NCBI RefSeq assembly: GCF_002386445.1
Contig: NZ_DGIR01000014.1
Coordinates: 138,014 to 202,013, forward strand
Origin: Pseudomonas sp. UBA4617
GTDB taxonomy: Bacteria > Pseudomonadota > Gammaproteobacteria > Pseudomonadales > Pseudomonadaceae
Direction of reading: 5' to 3'
Length of the DNA: 64,000 nucleotides
Shown here: in pieces, positions 43,771 to 51,948 of the stretch
Layout: each line of letters begins with the position of its first letter
Position numbering within the stretch: position 1 is the stretch's first letter
Notes under the pieces: model-generated
Databases searched by the model: none
Seen by the model: only the letters and a program-made list of their open reading frames with translations
What the model was told of the DNA's origin: nothing
Made by a program: the position numbers and the translations under genes

Positions 43771-43904
43771 AATTCTGTTCAACGGCCGCCTGTTTACCCC
43801 TCGCATTCAGCCTGGCCGCTGACAGGAAGCAGCAAACAGGACACAGACGCACGTTCCCGCCCAGTCAGTGGCGGGGCTGAATCTGTACACGCAAGGAGTG
43901 TGTG

Positions 43905-44876
43905 ATGCAGACGACATGGCTTGTCGAAACAAGGACGCATGTATCACCCGATAGCAGCATTGGCGATGCGACCTGGGTCCGCGCCGGCAACCGGTTGCAG
44001 ACAGTGGCACTGGGGCAAGGCTGCTTCATCGGCTTCAACTGCCAGCTCGAATACCTGGACGTGGCCGATCGCGGCATGCTGGCCTCAGGGGTCATTGCAC
44101 GAGGTACCTACGAACACCCGATCCATATTGGTCAAGGTGCCTGGATCGGCGCTCGGGCAACCCTTGCACCAGGCGTTCGCATTGGTGCCGGTGCCGTGGT
44201 GGCCGCGGGGGCATTGGTCACCGAGCACGTCGAACAGGACTGCATCGTCGTAGGCCGGCCCGCCCGGATCATCGCCCGCCGGCAGGTAAATGAAGACGGC
44301 TGGCCAGACCCCGCTCCCGTCCTGCAGAAAGTGCTGAAGCGCCAGCGTGACGGGTTGCCCTCTTTTCTCGATCCCGAATCCTGCACGCTGAACCGTATCC
44401 ACCAGCTCAATCCGCAACTTGACTCCTGGCATTTCGGCGAGCACTCGCTGATCGACGCCGAGCTTTCCGGTGGCTCTGCGGTGCAGGTTGGCATGGGCTG
44501 CATATTGATCGGACGCAGTAGCCGGCATGGGGGCATACACGAATTCGGTGGCATCACGCTTGGCCAGCGGACAGTGCTCGGGCGCGGGGTCGTCATCGAG
44601 GGTGCCGGCGGTGTCAGCATTGGCGACCAAAGCCGGCTCGGCGACCAGGTCACCCTGGTTTCCTCATCCCATGATCATCGGTTTCGGTCGCTGCCCTGGC
44701 AGGCCGCGCCGATCCGCATCGGCAAGCGTTGCGACATCGGCACTGGCGCTCTGATCGTCGGTCCCGTTTCCCTCGGCGACGGCGTGAGGGTGGAACCCTA
44801 TGCCGTCGTCATCCGCGATGTACCCGCAAATTCTGTCGTTAAAGGCGTCATTCAACTCAAAGAGGAAGTCGCATGA
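43905..44876 (+). CDS. double left-handed beta-helix acyltransferase
   Basis: A 323-residue protein with two hexapeptide-repeat acyltransferase units joined by a linker. The first runs from about residue 10 to 130 (SSIGDATWVRAGN, HIGQGAWIGARATLAPGVRIGAGAVVAAG). The second runs from about 190 to 320 (GGITLGQRTVLGRGVVI, GVSIGDQSRLGDQVTLVSSSHDH, VGPVSLGDGVRVEPYAVV) and carries the likely catalytic His in SSHDH. Such enzymes transfer acetyl or other acyl groups to sugars. AAGGAG lies 6 bases before the ATG at 43905. Its stop overlaps the glycosyltransferase start by 4 bases. Confidence 0.82.
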   Translation: MQTTWLVETRTHVSPDSSIGDATWVRAGNRLQTVALGQGCFIGFNCQLEYLDVADRGMLASGVIARGTYEHPIHIGQGAWIGARATLAPGVRIGAGAVVAAGALVTEHVEQDCIVVGRPARIIARRQVNEDGWPDPAPVLQKVLKRQRDGLPSFLDPESCTLNRIHQLNPQLDSWHFGEHSLIDAELSGGSAVQVGMGCILIGRSSRHGGIHEFGGITLGQRTVLGRGVVIEGAGGVSIGDQSRLGDQVTLVSSSHDHRFRSLPWQAAPIRIGKRCDIGTGALIVGPVSLGDGVRVEPYAVVIRDVPANSVVKGVIQLKEEVA

Positions 44877-46087
44877 TCCTGTTCGCCCCCGCCCCCACCG
44901 GTTCTGGTCATAACATGCGCGTGCTGTCGATTGGACGGGCCCTGCGCAATTACAACCCGGACCTCGAAATGAAGGTCGCCCTGGCCTCGTTGCAGGATGT
45001 GTTCACCCCGATGTTCGAAAGTTCCGGCATTGAAGTGATCGATGTTGCCGGACAACTCATGGACTATTCGAAAAAGAGCAATCTGTCGCGTCAGCTCGAC
45101 TGGGGTAGCTACATCGCCGGGTACATCTCCAACACCTTCCTGTCCAGTGAGCGCATGCTGGCCTACCTGGCAATCATCGAAGAACACAAGCCTCGGGTGG
45201 TCATTTCCGACTTCAACATGGCGGCCTGCCTGGCGGCCATCTTCAGTCGCACGCCTTTTGTATTCGTCACCGAGCGATACGACTTCACCCTGTGCCAACT
45301 GACCGATCAGGATCTCAGCGAAGGCGGCTTCGAGCTCAATGCCGAAGATCTCAAGCGTGCGCGCACCGCATTGCACAAACAGTTCTCATGGATGATCGAG
45401 CAGAGCCAGCTGGTGCTCACCGACAAACCCTACATTCCTGAAATGGATAACGGCACACCGGTGGCCAGCGCGCTGCTGGAGGGCAAGGCGCACTTTGTCG
45501 GCCCGATGATTCGTGACTTCACCCAGACCAACGCCTCCACTGTGCGGGCTGACCTAGGCCTGGGCGACGGGCCGTTCATCGTCGCGTCCATCAGCGGCAC
45601 CACCATGTTCGCCGAGAGCAAGCAGAACCTGCTCAACGCCTACCTGGAAGCATTCGAACAACTGCGCACCGTGCGCCCCGAGCTGAAGATGGTGCTATTG
45701 GGTCGCCAGGACATCGCCCCGCGGGAAGGCCTCATCAGCGTGCCTTACTACCCCGACTGGATGGGTTTGCTGCGTGAGGCCAGCCTGCTGGTATCGGCGC
45801 CAGGCTGGATCACGGTGACCGAAATCGCTGCACTGCGCATTCCGACCCTGTTCGTGCTGCCGTCGAAATCCGAGTACCACGAAGCCGAAGCCCTTGACCG
45901 CCTGGCACGCCTCGGTTTCCCGACCTATCTCGGTTGCGAGGCCACCGCCATTGCCGGACTGATCGATGCCGAACTGGATAAGGACACTGACGTCCCCAGC
46001 TATTTCGGCGCCCACCAGCGCGTTGCCGCCCCTGACGGGCTTGGCGCTCAGCGGGCCGCCAGCCGGATCCTCAGCCTGACGCACTAA
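44873..46087 (+). CDS. MurG/UGT-fold (GT-B) glycosyltransferase
   Basis: A 404-residue GT-B glycosyltransferase of the GT1/GT28 type. The N-terminal domain has APAPTGSGHNMRVLSIGRAL, the nucleotide-sugar half has SISGTTMFAESKQN, VLLGRQD, the VPYYPDWMGLLREASLLVSAPGWITVTEI donor-binding region and PSKSEYHEAEALDRL. The acceptor is unknown. With rmlB and rmlA in the same operon, the donor is probably a dTDP-6-deoxyhexose. Translation is coupled to the acyltransferase by an ATGA overlap. Confidence 0.85.
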   Translation: MILFAPAPTGSGHNMRVLSIGRALRNYNPDLEMKVALASLQDVFTPMFESSGIEVIDVAGQLMDYSKKSNLSRQLDWGSYIAGYISNTFLSSERMLAYLAIIEEHKPRVVISDFNMAACLAAIFSRTPFVFVTERYDFTLCQLTDQDLSEGGFELNAEDLKRARTALHKQFSWMIEQSQLVLTDKPYIPEMDNGTPVASALLEGKAHFVGPMIRDFTQTNASTVRADLGLGDGPFIVASISGTTMFAESKQNLLNAYLEAFEQLRTVRPELKMVLLGRQDIAPREGLISVPYYPDWMGLLREASLLVSAPGWITVTEIAALRIPTLFVLPSKSEYHEAEALDRLARLGFPTYLGCEATAIAGLIDAELDKDTDVPSYFGAHQRVAAPDGLGAQRAASRILSLTH

Positions 46088-46124
46088 GCGAGAACATCCA
46101 CAGCATTTTTCAAAGGAGGGTGCC

Positions 46125-48296
46125 ATGCACAGCACCTCATCTGCCTTCTTGGCTGAAGCCTTGATGGATAAGGAAGCAGGTGGCTTTCTCGCCATCACGG
46201 ACGCGACCGGCACATTGCGTATCAGCAGTGACAAACGCCTGGAGGACCAGGTGGCTGCCACCCTGTTCTTCGCTCAGCACGGCGATACCTGGCAGGCCGA
46301 GTTCGCGCTGGCCGGGTTGCTCGATCTGCACGATGCCGAGCACCAGGGGTTTACCGAACTCAGCGACCGGCAATGGAACGCCCACGGCTCCGGGCGGTGC
46401 AGGACCCTGGCCTTGCAGTTCGACGCCTTGCGGGCGCTGCTGGAGTTCCGCCGCCAGCGGCATGACAGCGCACCGCTGCAGCAGGTCAGCGAAGGCATTC
46501 TGCAGCGCTTTCAGCAGGTGTACGACGGCCATCTGCTCGGTGGTGTCCTGGCCAGTGACTGGGGGACGGTGATCGATAGCCACATGCCGATCGAGCTGGA
46601 CATTGCCGCAGTGAACCTGCTGTGCAGCCTGTGCAACTGCAAAACCGAGGCCCCTCTGCCTGCGCACTTGCAGCAGCATGTCTGGAAGCTTGAAGACGAA
46701 GTGCGCGCCGAGCTCAATGGCCTGGGGGCGGGCGCTCTGCGCCAGACGGCCAGCCGCGCCCGGGCTGCCTCGGCACTGGCACGCTGGGCACGGGGCAACA
46801 GCCACCAGGAAATGCTGCAACTGGCCTGCATGCTGCTCGATGACACCTTCGAGCGTTTGCACGATCACACCTATGGCGGCTACTGGGACCGCATCCGTTA
46901 CGACCAGCGCGTGGGTGCTGACTGGCTGACTTCATTCAAGCGCAACGAGTCACCATTCCCGATCAAGACCAGCCTGGATGTGGCGTTGCTGCTCGAGGCC
47001 GTGGAACTGGCCAGGCCGCGTGAAAGCCAGCAACGACGCGAACAATTGCTCAAGGCGATGGCGGATTTCCATGACAGCCACCACGGTGGTTTCTTCCTTG
47101 GAAAAGGGTATTTCTGGTCGACCCCAGTCGATCCGACCGTGCCGTTCATTCGTCAGTTCTGGGCCCCTCCCCGTCAGCTAGGTGTGTTCCACATCGGCAA
47201 CCTTTCGTATCTGCCGCTGCATATCAAGAGCCTTGAGGGGCAACTGGCCTGCCTTGGCGCACTGCATAGGCACGCTGCGAATCTGCCGCCGGCAGCCGCG
47301 CCGCACGAAGTGGACCTCGGCTCACTGCGCAGGGTGAACAACCGCAGTCGACTGGAGCAGCCGCATCTTGGCCCATTGCCGGAGCTGAATGTGAACTTGC
47401 CGGCTTACTTCGAGTGGCTGCGCCAAGCGCGGGCGTCACTGGCTGTTCCGTACGGGCTGACCGCAGAAATGGCCCCGCAGGGCTTCCGCGCTGACCGTTG
47501 CTGGCAGGTCTTCTCCGCCTTGCATGTGATTTCCGACCTGTACGCGCTGAAAGCGGCAATCGACGACAAGGCCAGCCTGATCGCTTGCATCCAGGCATCG
47601 CAGAACGCAGACGGTGGTTTTGCCGAGCAACCCGGTCAGCTCAGTGATGTATTCGCCACCTATTGCGCCGTGATTTCCCTGCGCCTGCTGGGCAGCGAGC
47701 CGCTGTCGAGGCCGGCCTGCGTGGCCTACCTGCAGCGCTGCCAGCAGGACGATGGGGGCTTCGGCAATGTGCCGGGCTACCAGTCGGATATCTGGCACAG
47801 CAACCTGGCCGCACTGTCGCTGCATGTCCTGGGCGCCGAAGCGGCCAAGCCGCAAGCACTGCTGGGCTTCATTCTCGCTTGCCGCTACGGCGACGGTGGC
47901 TTTGCCAACCGGCCAGGCAACCCGCCGGACACATTCTCCACCTATCGTGCCGTGTCCTTGCTGCATGCGCTGGACCACGAACTGGTCGACGCCGCCAGCA
48001 CCGTGGCATGGCTGCAGGGGCTGCAACAACCGCATGGGGCCTTCCTCTACCGCCCGGGCAAGGCAGTCAGCCTGGTCGGTAGCTACATGGCGATTGCCGC
48101 CTTGTACCTGCTCGATGCGCGCCCACGGGACATACAGGGCATCGAGGCCTGGATCTCACGGCATCAGAAGCAAGATGGTGGATTCGGGCCGCTGAACACG
48201 ACCTCGGCCACCACCGATGAAAGCTTCACCTGCATCCAGTCACTGCTGATCCTCCGGGGAGCGCTCAGCAAGTACTGGGTCGCGTTGGTCAACTGA
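46125..48296 (+). CDS. 723-residue protein with terpenoid-cyclase/prenyltransferase-type repeats
   Basis: I do not recognise the function. The first 450 residues are rich in helix and resemble six-hairpin barrels (GGYWDRIRYDQRVGADW, SHHGGFFLGKGYFW). The last 250 hold five repeats starting at about residues 493, 541, 588, 635 and 683, each built on DGGF-x-RPG-x-x-D and spaced 47-48 residues. This pattern is that of prenyltransferase beta subunits and squalene-type cyclases. The Zn-binding Asp-x-Cys of protein prenyltransferases is absent (DVF, DIW, DTF), and no DxDD cyclase motif is seen. There is no signal peptide. A GGAGG site precedes the ATG, 37 bases after the glycosyltransferase. Confidence 0.7.
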   Translation: MHSTSSAFLAEALMDKEAGGFLAITDATGTLRISSDKRLEDQVAATLFFAQHGDTWQAEFALAGLLDLHDAEHQGFTELSDRQWNAHGSGRCRTLALQFDALRALLEFRRQRHDSAPLQQVSEGILQRFQQVYDGHLLGGVLASDWGTVIDSHMPIELDIAAVNLLCSLCNCKTEAPLPAHLQQHVWKLEDEVRAELNGLGAGALRQTASRARAASALARWARGNSHQEMLQLACMLLDDTFERLHDHTYGGYWDRIRYDQRVGADWLTSFKRNESPFPIKTSLDVALLLEAVELARPRESQQRREQLLKAMADFHDSHHGGFFLGKGYFWSTPVDPTVPFIRQFWAPPRQLGVFHIGNLSYLPLHIKSLEGQLACLGALHRHAANLPPAAAPHEVDLGSLRRVNNRSRLEQPHLGPLPELNVNLPAYFEWLRQARASLAVPYGLTAEMAPQGFRADRCWQVFSALHVISDLYALKAAIDDKASLIACIQASQNADGGFAEQPGQLSDVFATYCAVISLRLLGSEPLSRPACVAYLQRCQQDDGGFGNVPGYQSDIWHSNLAALSLHVLGAEAAKPQALLGFILACRYGDGGFANRPGNPPDTFSTYRAVSLLHALDHELVDAASTVAWLQGLQQPHGAFLYRPGKAVSLVGSYMAIAALYLLDARPRDIQGIEAWISRHQKQDGGFGPLNTTSATTDESFTCIQSLLILRGALSKYWVALVN

Positions 48297-48339
48297 GCCC
48301 GCCGAACGGATTCGTAATAATCATCACAGGAGTGCTTGC

Positions 48340-49404
48340 GTGAAAATCTTGATTACTGGCGGTGCGGGCTTCATCGGCTCCGCCGTGGTTCGTCACCTGA
48401 TCGAACATACCGATTGCCATGTGGCCAACGTCGATGCACTGACCTATGCCGGCAACCTTGAATCATTGGCCAGCATTGCCAGCTCCGAACGCTATCGCTT
48501 CTACCAGGCCGACATCTGCGACAAAGCCCAGCTGCAGCGGATTTTCAGTGACTTCCAGCCCCAGGCTGTCATGCACCTGGCAGCAGAATCGCATGTCGAT
48601 CGCTCCATCGAAGGGCCCGAGGCGTTCGTGCGAACCAACGTGCTTGGAACAGCGACACTGCTGGAAGCCACGCGGGCCTACTGGAACGGCCTGGAGCCCG
48701 ACGCCCGCCTGGCGTTCCGCTTCCACCACATATCCACCGACGAGGTCTTCGGTGACCTGGAAGGCACCGACGACTACTTCACCGAGGACACTCCCTACGC
48801 GCCCAGCTCGCCCTACTCGGCGAGCAAGGCTGGCAGCGACCACCTGGTCCGCGCCTGGGGACGCACTTACGGTTTGCCGGTGTTGGTGACCAATTGCTCG
48901 AACAACTACGGCCCCTGTCATTTTCCCGAGAAGCTGATTCCGCACATCATCCTCAACGCCCTGCACGGCAAACCGCTGCCGGTATACGGCAACGGCGCGC
49001 AGGTCCGCGACTGGTTGCACGTCGAGGACCACGCCCGTGCCTTGCATACCGTCCTGACCCGGGGCGTCGTCGGCCAGACCTACAACATCGGCGGTCATAA
49101 CGAGCGACGCAACCTGGATGTGGTACTCGGCATCTGCGCCCTGCTGGAGGAGCTGCACCCCGACAAGCCGGAGGGCGTAAAGGCCTACAGCGACCTGATC
49201 GAGTTTGTCAGCGACCGCCCGGGGCACGACCAGCGCTATGCAATCGACGCCGGCAAGATTGCCGACGAGCTGGGCTGGGTGCCACAGGAAACCTTCGAGA
49301 CCGGTCTGCGCAAAACCGTCCAGTGGTACCTGGAGAACCGCGGCTGGTGGCAGCGGGTGCTCAATGGCGCCTACCGCCTGGAGCGACTCGGAAGCGCTGC
49401 CTGA
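48340..49404 (+). CDS. rmlB: dTDP-glucose 4,6-dehydratase
   Basis: A 354-residue short-chain-dehydrogenase-fold enzyme that makes dTDP-4-keto-6-deoxyglucose. It has the NAD motif GGAGFIG at residues 7-13, HISTDEVFGDL, and the catalytic Tyr159-x-x-x-Lys163 in PYSASKAGSD. GTG is the start, with AGGAG 7 bases upstream. It precedes rmlA; no rmlC or rmlD follows, so the later sugar steps must come from elsewhere in the genome or the 4-keto sugar is used otherwise. Confidence 0.93.
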   Translation: MKILITGGAGFIGSAVVRHLIEHTDCHVANVDALTYAGNLESLASIASSERYRFYQADICDKAQLQRIFSDFQPQAVMHLAAESHVDRSIEGPEAFVRTNVLGTATLLEATRAYWNGLEPDARLAFRFHHISTDEVFGDLEGTDDYFTEDTPYAPSSPYSASKAGSDHLVRAWGRTYGLPVLVTNCSNNYGPCHFPEKLIPHIILNALHGKPLPVYGNGAQVRDWLHVEDHARALHTVLTRGVVGQTYNIGGHNERRNLDVVLGICALLEELHPDKPEGVKAYSDLIEFVSDRPGHDQRYAIDAGKIADELGWVPQETFETGLRKTVQWYLENRGWWQRVLNGAYRLERLGSAA

Positions 49405-49442
49405 TTCTTCACATCTCACTCATGTTTCAAGGGAGCTGTTTC

Positions 49443-50357
49443 ATGAACCAGACCAAGTACAAAGGTATTCTGCTGGCCGGTGGATCGGGCACACGCTTGC
49501 ATCCGATAACCCTGGGAGTGTCCAAGCAATCGTTGCCGATCTACGACAAGCCGATGATCTACTACCCACTGTCCGTACTGATGCTCGCCGGCATCAACGA
49601 GATACTGGTGATCTCCACACCCAACGACTTGCCGGGCTTCCAGCGCATGCTGGGTGATGGTAGCCAGTTCGGCGTGCAGATCAGTTATGCCGAGCAACCT
49701 TCACCAGACGGGCTGGCCCAGGCGTTCATCATCGGCAAGGAGTTCGTCGGCGACGACAACGTGTGCCTGGTGTTGGGCGACAACATATTCTATGGCAGCC
49801 AGTTCGGTAGCACCTTGCGTCAGGCGGCCAGCCGCGAGCATGGCGCGACCGTGTTCGGCTATTACGTGGCTGAACCGCAACACTTTGGTGTCGTCGAGTT
49901 CGACAACAACGGCAAGGCCATCAGCATCGAGGAGAAGCCCCGGGTACCGAAGTCCAACTACGCGGTTACCGGCCTGTACTTCTACGACAACAAAGTCCTG
50001 GAGATTGCAGCGCAGGTCAAACCGTCGGCCCGCGGCGAACTTGAAATCACCGACATCAACAATGCCTACCTGGAACAGGGCACGCTGAATGTCAATGTAC
50101 TCGGCCGTGGCTTCGCGTGGCTCGACACAGGTACCCATGAGTCGTTGCTAGAGGCCGGCAATTTCGTCCAGGCTATCGAAAGCCGCCAGGGGCTCAAAGT
50201 GGCATGCCTGGAGGAGATCGCGTTCCAGAATGGCTGGATCAACCAGGCTCAATTGCTGGCACGCGCTGCGGCACTGAAAAAGACCAGCTATGGGCAATAC
50301 CTGGCATCCATCGCCGTTGCTGCCGACGCAGGCGTGCTGACAGCGTTGACCGCGTGA
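49443..50357 (+). CDS. rmlA: glucose-1-phosphate thymidylyltransferase
   Basis: A 304-residue nucleotidyltransferase that forms dTDP-glucose from glucose 1-phosphate and dTTP. The signature is GILLAGGSGTRLHPITLGVSKQ, followed by YDKPMIYYPLS, LVLGDNIFYG and EEKPRVPKSNYAVTGLY. I chose the ATG at 49443 because AAGGGAG lies upstream; an in-frame ATG at 49323 falls inside rmlB. It supplies the substrate of RmlB in the same operon. Confidence 0.94.
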   Translation: MNQTKYKGILLAGGSGTRLHPITLGVSKQSLPIYDKPMIYYPLSVLMLAGINEILVISTPNDLPGFQRMLGDGSQFGVQISYAEQPSPDGLAQAFIIGKEFVGDDNVCLVLGDNIFYGSQFGSTLRQAASREHGATVFGYYVAEPQHFGVVEFDNNGKAISIEEKPRVPKSNYAVTGLYFYDNKVLEIAAQVKPSARGELEITDINNAYLEQGTLNVNVLGRGFAWLDTGTHESLLEAGNFVQAIESRQGLKVACLEEIAFQNGWINQAQLLARAAALKKTSYGQYLASIAVAADAGVLTALTA

Positions 50358-50468
50358 CCTTTCACGCCAGCTAGTAGCGTTTTGACTGCATCTGCATTAG
50401 CCTCTGGCCACGGTTGCATACGGCACCGTTGGCCGGAGTGCCAGCTTTTGCGAAAGGGATTTTCTTCT

Positions 50469-51686
50469 GTGTCTGCCTCCATTGTTTCTGACCCACGCGC
50501 AAGCGCGGGCGCTGTTCCCTGGCTGTCTACCTGGACCGCCCCGGCTCAACCTGCCTGGGGAGCCGAATTGCCGTTTCCAACCCAGCTCCCGGTAGCGACC
50601 GGCCACTGCACCGTGCGCCAGCCCATGCGCATCAGTCGGGGTGGCAAAGCCGTGCGACTGGTGTTCTCCAACGAGTATGGCGATAGCCCGTTGATGCTCG
50701 GTCGCTGCCGGTTGTCGCTGCAGGCCCACGGCCATCCCGGCGCCTGGGGCGAGATCACATTTTCCGGGCGATCATCGACAACCCTGGCCGCCGGCCAGCG
50801 CCTGCACAGTGACCCACTCGAGCTGACCATCCCCGACCTTGCGGACCTGATGGTCACGATCCATCTGCCAGCAGCCACCCCTGTCAGGACGTTTCATTGG
50901 GACCCCCGTCAAACCGGCAGCATCGAGCCTGGCGATCGTACCGACAATAACTTCGCGCTGGCCGATGCCCAGCCCTTGAATGTGCGAATACTGGTCCATG
51001 CCGTCGAAGTCCAGGGCGAAGGCAAAGCGTTGGCAGTGATCGGTGATTCGCTGGTAAATGGCCATGGTTTGGAAAAGAACACGCATGGGTGCTGGAGCGA
51101 TCTGTTGGCCAGGCACCTGGCCCCGCATGGGCTGGCCTTGATCAATGCCGGGCAATCCGGGGGACGGCTCCTGCGCGATCGGCTCGGCATCAGTGTACTG
51201 GGCCGTTTCGAGCGCGATGTGCTGCTCCAGCCCGGGGTTGCCCTGGCGATCATTCAGGTTGGATTGAATGACCTGGGCTGGGCAGACTCGGTGGTGGACC
51301 CGGGATCCAGCCTGCCAAGCTATGAAGCCCTGATCAACGCTTATACCTGGCTGGTCGAGGCGGCCCATGCACAGGGCGTCCGGCTATTGGGCATGACCCT
51401 GAGCCCGTTCGAAGGCGCCTTCTCCGGCACGCCATTCGCTGCGTTCCATCAACCAGAGAAAGAACGCCTGCGCCAGCGCCTGAATCGCTGGATCCGCGAA
51501 GAAAGTGGTTTTGACGCCGTACTGGATATCGATGCGCTTGTGCGTGATCCGCAGCATCCGGGGCGGCTGCACGGTAGCTACGACTCGGGCGACCATCTGC
51601 ATCCGGGGGCGGAAGGAAGCAAGGCCATCGTGCAGTGGCTGCTGGAGCAACCAGCACTGAAGGACCTGGTCACGCGCAGCCACTGA
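50469..51686 (+). CDS. SGNH/GDSL hydrolase (XynE-like esterase)
   Basis: A 405-residue esterase. The N-terminal 180 residues are a beta-rich domain common in XynE-like SGNH proteins (VRLVFSNEYGDSPLMLG). The catalytic domain has Ser194 in VIGDSLVNG, Asn267 in GLNDLG, and Asp375 and His378 in DHLHP. The GTG at 50469 follows AAAGGGA and begins VSASIVSDP; an in-frame ATG at 50382 lacks a ribosome site. Most XynE-like enzymes are exported, but no signal peptide is present here, so it may act on a cytoplasmic intermediate, for example by removing an acyl group. It is the last gene of the operon. Confidence 0.83.
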   Translation: MSASIVSDPRASAGAVPWLSTWTAPAQPAWGAELPFPTQLPVATGHCTVRQPMRISRGGKAVRLVFSNEYGDSPLMLGRCRLSLQAHGHPGAWGEITFSGRSSTTLAAGQRLHSDPLELTIPDLADLMVTIHLPAATPVRTFHWDPRQTGSIEPGDRTDNNFALADAQPLNVRILVHAVEVQGEGKALAVIGDSLVNGHGLEKNTHGCWSDLLARHLAPHGLALINAGQSGGRLLRDRLGISVLGRFERDVLLQPGVALAIIQVGLNDLGWADSVVDPGSSLPSYEALINAYTWLVEAAHAQGVRLLGMTLSPFEGAFSGTPFAAFHQPEKERLRQRLNRWIREESGFDAVLDIDALVRDPQHPGRLHGSYDSGDHLHPGAEGSKAIVQWLLEQPALKDLVTRSH

Positions 51687-51687
51687 T

Positions 51688-51724
51688 GTATTCATTTCAT
51701 TACAGCGTACTTATATCGATACAC
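51688..51724. promoter_or_regulatory. two weak GcsR-like sites
   Basis: Two 18-base sequences, 51688-51705 and 51707-51724, start 19 bases apart. Each keeps part of the TGTA...TACA frame of the strong site at 51787. In P. aeruginosa GcsR binds several tandem 18-base sites before gcvH2. These two matches are poor and could be chance; they begin 2 bases after the esterase stop. Confidence 0.35.
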
Positions 51725-51747
51725 CCGCACACAGGTACGGCTGTGCA

Positions 51748-51772
51748 AGGGTTTGATCCCCAAACCCTTTTA
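51748..51772 (+). terminator. Rho-independent terminator of the acyltransferase-esterase operon
   Basis: A perfect 9-base stem AAGGGTTTG/CAAACCCTT with a 5-base loop runs into TTTTAC. It lies 62 bases after the esterase stop and insulates gcvH from the accessory operon. Confidence 0.75.
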
Positions 51773-51786
51773 CATGCCGGACCTAC

Positions 51787-51804
51787 TGTAGCGCTTTCGT
51801 TACA
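51787..51804. promoter_or_regulatory. GcsR-like activator site
   Basis: TGTAGCGCTTTCGTTACA is an 18-base near-perfect dyad of the form TGTAnCG-N4-CGTTnCn recalled for P. aeruginosa GcsR. Its centre lies about 98 bases upstream of the start site predicted from the sigma-54 promoter, a normal distance for an enhancer-binding protein. Confidence 0.65.
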
Positions 51805-51867
51805 CACAAATGGCGAATCGGCTATTCAGATCAACCAAGACGTTGATTAATAAGGATTTTCTGATAT

Positions 51868-51883
51868 TGGCCGCATTATTGCT
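51868..51883 (+). promoter_or_regulatory. sigma-54 promoter of gcv operon
   Basis: TTGGCCGCATTATTGCT-type element: the -24 GG is at 51869-51870 and the -12 GC at 51881-51882, with exactly the required 10 bases between them. Flanking bases (TGGC, TTGCT) also fit the consensus. Start of transcription would be near 51893, about 55 bases before gcvH. This matches activation by the TyrR-type protein at 30566. Confidence 0.8.
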
Positions 51884-51948
51884 ATGGGAATCCCAACCCA
51901 AGAGCGCGGAGCCACCGCGCCCAACGCCCTGCTTCCCGAGGATTCCCC

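Larger units (their letters stand above)
43512..43904. other. intergenic region between tetR and the acyltransferase operon
   Basis: These 393 bases hold the tetR terminator at 43563, then an AT-rich stretch around 43610-43730, then promoter copy D. An 8-base inverted repeat TGTACTAG/CTAGTACA (43730-43737 and 43761-43768) spans copy D. No gene is seen. Confidence 0.6.
32140..51686. other. accessory block: putative aromatic-glycoside biosynthesis and export cluster
   Basis: This 19.5 kb block lies between gcsR and the gcv operon. It contains flavin monooxygenases with a reductase, a chorismate-lyase paralogue, a small tautomerase, an RND pump, ArsR and TetR regulators, an acyltransferase, a glycosyltransferase, a repeat protein, dTDP-sugar genes and an esterase. 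The transcription units share one operator type (GTAC-N10-GTAC) at four promoters, which argues they work together. No mobility gene, tRNA or flanking direct repeat was found, so how it arrived is unclear. Confidence 0.65.

Noticed and set aside
51687..51948. Glycine riboswitch before gcvH
   Set aside because: I found no paired glycine aptamers; the region instead holds a terminator, a GcsR-like dyad and a sigma-54 promoter.
32075..51948. Mobile element ends or tRNA target at the edges of the accessory block
   Set aside because: No integrase, transposase, tRNA 3' copy or direct repeat could be seen at either junction, and coding GC looks similar to the core. Recent transfer is not shown.
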